Shown here one piece after another: positions 6,916-11,299 of a DNA stretch of 11,299 bases (positions are counted from its first letter, which is position 1; every line of letters begins with the position of its first letter). A model generated the notes under the pieces. It was not told the origin of the DNA. It worked only from the letters and a program-made list of their open reading frames with translations, and did no database searches. Position numbers and translations under genes: made by a program. Where the stretch lies: assembly GCA_021157815.1 (NCBI GenBank), contig JAGGVT010000014.1, positions 1-11,299 on the forward strand, read 5' to 3'. This DNA is from a bacterium. GTDB taxonomy: Bacteria > JAJVIF01 > JAGGVT01.

Positions 6916-7191
6916 TCAGATACGAATATCAAGTTTTGTCTTTTTGTCATCCGAATCACGCGGCTCGGTTTTGGTTTCCGCATCGGTTGATTCCGGTTCA
7001 TTCTCGACAGTGGATTCTTCCGTATCCGATGATGATGCAGCATCCTCGGATGATCCAGCATCTTCAGATGATGCCTCGTCCTGCTGGTATTTCTCTTTCT
7101 CTTCCGGATCCCTTGGTTGCGTGCGGCGCATGCGGCGCGTCTTGTTAAACCGCATCACTCGATATGGATTATCTATAGGTTCGATTGGCAT
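6916..7191 (-). CDS. Small acidic Ser/Glu-rich protein of unknown function
   Basis: A 91-residue protein that I do not recognise. It is supported by a strong ribosome site (AGGTGA, 6 nt before the ATG) and by a TATAAT-containing upstream region. Residues 1-29 are basic (IDNPYRVMRFNKTRRMRRTQ). From about residue 30 the sequence is acidic and low in complexity (SSEDAGSSEDAASSSDTEES), ending DDKKTKLDIRI. There is no signal peptide and no membrane segment. A basic head and an acidic disordered tail suggest a nucleic-acid or protein-binding accessory factor, but that is inference. It precedes the HTH gene on the same strand with a 196-nt gap. Confidence 0.65.
   Translation of the reverse strand: MPIEPIDNPYRVMRFNKTRRMRRTQPRDPEEKEKYQQDEASSEDAGSSEDAASSSDTEESTVENEPESTDAETKTEPRDSDDKKTKLDIRI
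7031..7078. repeat. 18-bp in-frame tandem repeat inside the small acidic gene
   Basis: Units gatgatgcagcatcctcg (7031-7048), gatgatccagcatcttca (7049-7066) and a partial unit, gatgatgcctcg (7067-7078). Each full unit encodes six residues of the SSEDA type on the minus strand. The array is in frame, so changes in copy number would lengthen or shorten the acidic tail. Confidence 0.7.
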
Positions 7192-7218
7192 CCCGGTTCA
7201 CCTCGCTCCCTGATGTTA

Positions 7219-7249
7219 ATTATATCGCCAAATCGTATGAAAATGTTAA
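7219..7249 (-). promoter_or_regulatory. Candidate promoter of the small acidic protein gene
   Basis: Minus-strand TATAAT (7219-7224) is preceded by TTAACA (7244-7249, 5/6) at a slightly long 19-nt spacing. It would leave a short leader containing the AGGTGA ribosome site. It is divergent from the gcvH promoter. Confidence 0.4.
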
Positions 7250-7322
7250 TTTGATATAAGATTTGCACTCAAACGTGTAACTTAAATTCACTCAAATCAG
7301 TTCTTAAACCCAAAATCAATCA

Positions 7323-7351
7323 TTGCGAACCAATCACATTTTACCTATAAT
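7323..7351 (+). promoter_or_regulatory. Promoter of gcvH
   Basis: TTGCGA (7323-7328, 4/6) and a perfect TATAAT (7346-7351) are separated by exactly 17 nt, about 37 nt before the gcvH ATG. This is the best sigma-70-like promoter in the window and probably the main promoter of the gcv cluster. I could not identify a glycine riboswitch in the short leader. Confidence 0.6.
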
Positions 7352-7387
7352 ATTCAATCTTAATTAATCCAAAATCTGGAGTGTGTG

Positions 7388-7765
7388 ATGAGTCATCCAG
7401 CAGATTTAAAATACACAAAATCTCACGAATATATCAAGATTCTTGATGGCAACAAGATTCGAGTAGGCATTACAGACCATGCGCAAAACGAACTTGGTGA
7501 CATCACCTACGTTGAGCTTCCCGATGTCGGAGCGGAATATTCAATCAATGATCCCTTTGGCGTGGTGGAAAGTGTCAAGGCTGTAAGCGACATTATGATG
7601 CCGGTTGATGGGAAAATCGTTGAGACAAACGCTGCCCTTGAGGATGCCGCGGAGTTAATCAACGAGGATCCGTACGAAAAGGGATGGCTGATCGTTGTTG
7701 AAATGAACGATCCGTCGCAGCTTGATGCCCTGATGTCGAAGGAAGAATACGAGGCGCAGCTTTAG
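7388..7765 (+). CDS. gcvH: Glycine cleavage system H protein
   Basis: A 125-residue lipoyl carrier protein. It receives the aminomethyl group from P protein and passes it to T protein, and is then reoxidised by L protein. The lipoylation motif ESVKAVSD is intact, with K64 as the lipoyl site. The typical N-terminus (LKYTKSHEYIKI) and GITDHAQNELGDITYVELP are also present, and the length is normal for the family. The ATG at 7388 is chosen because GGAG lies 6 nt before it. The GTG at 7385, one codon earlier, is too close. No terminator is visible downstream, so read-through into gcvPA is possible. Confidence 0.97.
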   Translation: MSHPADLKYTKSHEYIKILDGNKIRVGITDHAQNELGDITYVELPDVGAEYSINDPFGVVESVKAVSDIMMPVDGKIVETNAALEDAAELINEDPYEKGWLIVVEMNDPSQLDALMSKEEYEAQL

Positions 7766-7782
7766 GATTTTTCCCTCAATAT

Positions 7783-7818
7783 TTATGTGTTGAATTAAAC
7801 TTATGTATTGAATTAAAT
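7783..7818. repeat. Two-copy 18-bp tandem repeat after gcvH
   Basis: ttatgtgttgaattaaac (7783-7800) is followed directly by ttatgtattgaattaaat (7801-7818), with two mismatches. It adjoins the left end of the inverted-repeat element. Confidence 0.6.
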
Positions 7819-7820
7819 AA

Positions 7821-8116
7821 GTAGGGGCAAGGCTTGGAAAGCGTCTTGGGACTCCATTATAGGCTTGGTTTTTTGTCATTCTGAGCGCAACGAAGAATCT
7901 ATGAGTTGTTGCGTTATTGTTTAAACCAGATGAGAATAATTCATATTGTCGAGGATAGATCCTTCGCTTCGCTCAGGATGACAGAATAGCTCAGGATGAC
8001 AGAATAGCTCAGGATGACAGAATAGCTCAGGATGACAGAATAGCTCAGGATGACAGAATAGCTCAGGATGACAGAAAAAGCCGGTTTCTGAGACACTACC
8101 TATTCCCTGCCCCTAC
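7821..8116. repeat. Palindromic MITE-like element, copy 2, between gcvH and gcvPA
   Basis: Terminal inverted repeats are GTAGGGGCA (7821-7829) and TGCCCCTAC (8108-8116). Inside, two 27-nt arms (7874-7900 and 7957-7983) are imperfect inverted copies with four mismatches, flanking a 56-nt spacer. No coding frame is present, and no target-site duplication was clear. The spacer and the outer flank are related to the copy at 1-140 in opposite orientation. An 18-bp tandem array lies in the right half. This element fills most of the 429-nt gap. The remaining 8117-8194 holds the palindrome GATTTATAAATC and no clear promoter. Confidence 0.75.
7972..8076. repeat. 18-bp tandem array (5 full copies plus 15 nt)
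   Basis: The unit ctcaggatgacagaatag is repeated without mismatch at 7972, 7990, 8008, 8026 and 8044, with a final partial copy at 8062-8076. The unit overlaps the end of the right arm of the inverted-repeat element, so it probably arose by local duplication. There are no spacers, so it is not a CRISPR. Confidence 0.95.
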
Positions 8117-8194
8117 GATTTATAAATCATACATGAAATTAATACACTGGATTGCATGATACTTACAGTAATTTTTAAGGATGTGACCTGATAA

Positions 8195-9550
8195 ATGGAT
8201 TACGTTCCACATACAAAAGATGACATCAAACTGATGCTTGACTTTCTCGGAGTGTCATCAATCGAGGAATTGTATTCACAAATTCCTCAAGACCTTATTT
8301 TAAACAAGCCACTGGATATCCCAGCCGCGGTATCCGAGCCTGAACTGTCTCTTGAAATGCGGAATATGGCCAGTGAGAATCTTGAAATCAAACCGAATCG
8401 GGACTTTCGCGGTGGGGGAATTGAACGCCACTATATTCCTCCCATAATTCCTGCACTGATTGGCAGGGGCGAGTTTTTAACCTCATACACACCGTATCAG
8501 CCTGAAATGTCGCAGGGGATTCTGCAGGCGTTTTTCGAATACCAGACCATGATATGCGAACTGACAGGCATGTATGTTTCAAACGCGAGTTCCTATGACG
8601 GCACCACCGCTCTTGGTGACGCTCTGGTTGCTATCGCTTACCACAAACATAAAAGCGACAGGATTCTTGTTTCCGGTGGGTTTAATCCACAATCCAGAGA
8701 GGTTCTTGAAACATACAAGACCGGACTTGATGCAGTGCTGGTTGATATCCCATCTGTTAATGGTGAGATCAACACTGATAGAATACTTCAGGAAATTGAA
8801 TCCGGTGCGAAAGCTGTCTTTATCCAGACTCCGAATTTCTACGGCGTTGTTGAAAACCCCGCTAAAATTGCTCAAATCGCGGATGCAATTCACAAAACAA
8901 AAGGATTGCTGATTATCAGCGCGAATCCACTTTCACTGGCGCTTCTTAAATCACCTGGCGAGATGGGCGCCGATATCGCTGTCGGTGAGGCTCAATGTTT
9001 TGGCAGCATGCCGAATTTCGGCGGTCCGCTTCTTGGTTATTTCACAGCCAGCAAATCGCAATTGAGAAAACTGCCGGGTAGGGTAATCGGTGAAACTGAA
9101 GATGGGGAAGGCAATAAAACCTATGTAATGACACTGCAGGCGCGCGAACAGCATATCAGGCGCGAAAAAGCCTCATCGAATATCTGCACAAACCAGGCGT
9201 TAAACGTGCTTGCCGCGGCGATTTATTTAAGCTATTACGGCAAAGAGGGAATCAAAAACATTGCACGGCGGATAGCATCCCTGGCCAGATACGCCATAAA
9301 CAAGTTCAGTAAAATCGACGGAGTTCATCTCCTGTTTCCCGACACTCCGCGTTTCCATGAATTTGTAATCAATGTGGATGCTGACCCCGATGATTTGATA
9401 GACAGAATTTACAAACTCGGATTCGCCGGTGGCGTCTCTTTAAAAAGCGCCCATAAGAATTTCCCAAATGGAATTCTTGTTAGCTTGAACGAGTGCGTTG
9501 GTAAAAACGATATTGATGAAATTGTTAAAATCTATGGCGATCTTCTCTAA
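8195..9550 (+). CDS. gcvPA: Glycine dehydrogenase (decarboxylating) subunit 1
   Basis: The 451-residue alpha subunit of the two-subunit P protein, which decarboxylates glycine and loads the aminomethyl group on H protein. Family features: MDYVPHTKDDIKLML at the start, HYIPPIIPALIGRGEFLTSY, TPYQPEMSQGILQAFFEYQT, ICELTGM...NASSYDGTTAL, GEAQCFGSMPNFGGPLLG, and LQAREQHIRREKASSNICTN. This subunit lacks the PLP lysine, which is on subunit 2. The start is fixed by the conserved N-terminus and by an in-frame TAA immediately before the ATG. The ribosome site is weak (AAGG is 14 nt away). gcvPB follows after 28 nt. The length is normal. Confidence 0.96.
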   Translation: MDYVPHTKDDIKLMLDFLGVSSIEELYSQIPQDLILNKPLDIPAAVSEPELSLEMRNMASENLEIKPNRDFRGGGIERHYIPPIIPALIGRGEFLTSYTPYQPEMSQGILQAFFEYQTMICELTGMYVSNASSYDGTTALGDALVAIAYHKHKSDRILVSGGFNPQSREVLETYKTGLDAVLVDIPSVNGEINTDRILQEIESGAKAVFIQTPNFYGVVENPAKIAQIADAIHKTKGLLIISANPLSLALLKSPGEMGADIAVGEAQCFGSMPNFGGPLLGYFTASKSQLRKLPGRVIGETEDGEGNKTYVMTLQAREQHIRREKASSNICTNQALNVLAAAIYLSYYGKEGIKNIARRIASLARYAINKFSKIDGVHLLFPDTPRFHEFVINVDADPDDLIDRIYKLGFAGGVSLKSAHKNFPNGILVSLNECVGKNDIDEIVKIYGDLL

Positions 9551-9578
9551 CGCCTGATTTATCCAATGGAGAACAAAC

Positions 9579-11036
9579 ATGAGATCAGTTCAAAAGACCA
9601 TATTTGAAATATCAAAAAAAGGCCGTAAGTCATATTCGCTTATAAACGATGAAACCCCGATTCTCAACGCTGATGACCTTTTCGATAAATCCTATCTTCG
9701 CGAACAGGATGCCCGCCTTCCTGAAGTCAGCGAGATGGATTTGGTTCGCCATTTCACAAATCTGTCGCGGCGTAATCACGGCATTGACAACGGATTCTAC
9801 CCGCTTGGTTCATGCACGATGAAATACAACCCGCGATTTAACGAGGCGATGGCGTCACTGCCCGGATTTGAGGAGAGCCATCCGAATTCACCTGAATGGG
9901 TATCGCAGGGTTCTTTGAAAATTATCCATGAACTTGAAAAATTCATGTGTGAGATTTTCGGCATGGATGCGTTTACTCTCCAACCTGCCGCCGGCGCTCA
10001 TGGTGAATTCACAGGATTGCTGATTATCCGGGCTTTCCACGAATACAACGGCGATACGCAGCGAAAAATCATTCTTGTCCCGGACAGCGCGCACGGAACA
10101 AATCCGGCAAGCGCCAAGATGGCAGGTTTTGAACTCAAACAGGTCGCGAGCACTCCTGGGGGTCTTGTTGACCTTGAGGCTCTTAAACCGCATCTGAACG
10201 ATAATCTTGCTGGAATGATGCTTACAAATCCGAATACTTTGGGATTGTTTGAAAAGGACATTCTCGATATGACAAAACTTATCCATGAGGCTGGCGGACT
10301 GCTTTACTATGACGGCGCCAACGCCAACGCTCTTTTGGGAATTTCCAGGCCGGGAATGATGGGATTTGACATTGTCCATGCGAACCTTCATAAAACTTTC
10401 AGCACTCCGCACGGCGGCGGCGGTCCTGGGTCAGGGCCAATTGGCGTAAAATCACATCTGGAAAAATTCCTTCCGTCACCGCGCGTGGGAATACATCTCG
10501 ATAAATTCACGCTCCTCGATTTACCTGATTCAATCGGACGAGTCAAATCATTCCACGGTAATTTCGGAGTTCTGGTCAGGGCGTATGCCTATATTCGACT
10601 GCTTGGGCCGGAGGGATTGAAACGAACATCGCAGATTGCAGTGCTCAACGCGAATTACCTGCAGGAAAAACTCAAGGGAAAATACAATCTCGATTACGAT
10701 ACCAGGTGCATGCATGAGTTCGTCTTAAGCGCTGAAAGGCAGAAAGAGGAATGCGGAGTGATCGCGAAGGATATCGACAAGGCGCTTATAGATAAAGGAA
10801 TACATCCGCCGACTACATATTTCCCGCTTATCGTCCATGAGGCGTTGATGATTGAACCAACCGAAACTGAAAGCCTCGAAACGCTTGATGATTTCGTGGA
10901 TGCCATGCTGGATATCGACAAAACCGCGCATGAAAATCCTGACGCTGTCCTTAAAACACCCATGAACACACCGGTTGGACGTCCGGATGAAACAAAAGCC
11001 GCGCGAAATCCGATTCTAAAATTCCAGTTTGAATAA
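9579..11036 (+). CDS. gcvPB: Glycine dehydrogenase (decarboxylating) subunit 2
   Basis: The 485-residue beta subunit of P protein, which carries the PLP cofactor. The Schiff-base lysine is K272 in HANLHKTFSTPHGGGGPG, and the PLP-contacting Asp is D245 in YYDGANANA. Other family blocks are RHFTNLSRRNHGIDNGFYPL, GSCTMKYNPR, LQPAAGAHGEFTG, DSAHGTNPASA and FHGNFGVLVRAYAY. The ATG has GGAG 7 nt upstream. It forms one unit with gcvPA. The P and H proteins are thus complete here, but T and L proteins must be encoded elsewhere. No clear terminator follows. Normal length and no missing key residues. Confidence 0.97.
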   Translation: MRSVQKTIFEISKKGRKSYSLINDETPILNADDLFDKSYLREQDARLPEVSEMDLVRHFTNLSRRNHGIDNGFYPLGSCTMKYNPRFNEAMASLPGFEESHPNSPEWVSQGSLKIIHELEKFMCEIFGMDAFTLQPAAGAHGEFTGLLIIRAFHEYNGDTQRKIILVPDSAHGTNPASAKMAGFELKQVASTPGGLVDLEALKPHLNDNLAGMMLTNPNTLGLFEKDILDMTKLIHEAGGLLYYDGANANALLGISRPGMMGFDIVHANLHKTFSTPHGGGGPGSGPIGVKSHLEKFLPSPRVGIHLDKFTLLDLPDSIGRVKSFHGNFGVLVRAYAYIRLLGPEGLKRTSQIAVLNANYLQEKLKGKYNLDYDTRCMHEFVLSAERQKEECGVIAKDIDKALIDKGIHPPTTYFPLIVHEALMIEPTETESLETLDDFVDAMLDIDKTAHENPDAVLKTPMNTPVGRPDETKAARNPILKFQFE

Positions 11037-11100
11037 AACAGGCAATGGTCATTAATAGCATTAAAGCATATATCCAAACTGGTAAATGTTGTGGTGCGGG

Positions 11101-11174
11101 CTTCCAGCCTGCGCATTTTCCAGCCCATTCATTTGAGATAGAGATAGGATAAGTACAAAGATGCAGGCTGGAAG
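11101..11174. repeat. 12-bp inverted repeat with 50-nt spacer after gcvPB
   Basis: CTTCCAGCCTGC (11101-11112) is matched by GCAGGCTGGAAG (11163-11174). The region after gcvPB (11037-11299) contains no supported gene. Confidence 0.75.
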
Positions 11175-11178
11175 GGGC

Positions 11179-11299
11179 TGTTGAAAAAGGGCTGAATGTA
11201 GGGGGTAGGTCTCTGTGCCTACCCTAAATATTGGCATAAATACAGGGCAACCACGGAGAGTTGCCCCTACGGTCTGGGATATAATAGGCTTTTTCAACA
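11179..11299. repeat. Nested palindromic element at the right edge
   Basis: Outer inverted repeat TGTTGAAAAAG (11179-11189) and CTTTTTCAACA (11289-11299). Inside are two hairpins: GGGTAGG-8 nt-CCTACCC (11203-11224) and GGGCAAC-8 nt-GTTGCCC (11245-11266), the second followed by CCTAC. GCCCCTAC also ends the element at 7821-8116. The element may continue past the window edge. Confidence 0.7.

Noticed and set aside
6860-7213. Plus-strand Ser/Asp-rich frame opposite the small acidic gene
   Set aside because: Its low complexity mirrors the repeat on the other strand. It lacks a good ribosome site, whereas the minus-strand gene has AGGTGA.
7352-7387. Glycine riboswitch ahead of gcvH
   Set aside because: Only about 37 nt lie between the promoter and the ATG, too short for a glycine aptamer, and no such fold was recognised upstream.
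7972-8076. Possible CRISPR array
   Set aside because: The 18-bp units are directly adjacent with no spacers and there are no cas genes.
8181-8186. Start-stop mini frame ATGTGA before gcvPA
   Set aside because: The AAGG is directly adjacent to the ATG with no proper spacing, so initiation there is unlikely. Probably chance.
9888-10412. Minus-strand open frame over gcvPB
   Set aside because: Shadow of the gcvPB coding sequence, which is conserved throughout.
11061-11297. Minus-strand open frame at the right edge
   Set aside because: It runs entirely through inverted repeats and has no recognisable protein features.

Overview
The window looks like a piece of chromosome from an uncultured Gram-negative-type bacterium. 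It has a lipoprotein signal and a Sec-type signal peptide, metabolic genes packed in two opposing blocks, and a base composition in the low-to-mid 40s percent GC by eye. The phylum cannot be fixed from the sequence alone. The split glycine decarboxylase, the PykA-like pyruvate kinase and the heavy load of short palindromic intergenic repeats would suit several candidate phyla of the FCB-like or neighbouring groups, but that is only a guess.

Minus-strand block, reading right to left. A small acidic Ser/Glu-rich protein (7191-6916) comes first, then a Lys/Pro-rich protein with a C-terminal excisionase/MerR-like helix-turn-helix (6719-5973), closed by a good intrinsic terminator (5911-5934). A promoter (5877-5905) directly behind that terminator starts a two-gene operon: a FixC/ETF-QO-like flavoprotein (GTG start at 5683) overlapping by 8 nt an exported M23-type metallopeptidase-like protein (4380-3250). 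After a 279-nt gap rich in hairpins come a PykA-type pyruvate kinase (TTG start, 2970-1420) and a lipoprotein of unknown function (1294-188).

Plus-strand block. Three genes of the glycine cleavage system follow a near-consensus promoter (7323-7351): gcvH (7388-7765), gcvPA (8195-9550) and gcvPB (9579-11036). H protein and the two-subunit P protein are complete. gcvT and the L protein are not in the window. gcvH and gcvPA are separated by 429 nt, most of it a palindromic repeat element. The 196-nt region 7192-7387 carries divergent promoters for the small acidic protein and for gcvH.

Intergenic DNA is the most unusual part. At least six kinds of palindromic or tandem repeat occur. They include two diverged copies of one inverted-repeat element (window start and 7821-8116), an 18-bp tandem array grown out of one copy's arm, a 31-bp exact direct repeat in the leader of the flavoprotein gene, a 147-bp palindromic cluster upstream of pyk, and nested inverted repeats after gcvPB. 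I found no convincing new defence, mobile or biosynthetic system. The best leads are the repeat family, the flavoprotein with an altered FAD motif, and the two unrecognised genes next to the gcv locus.
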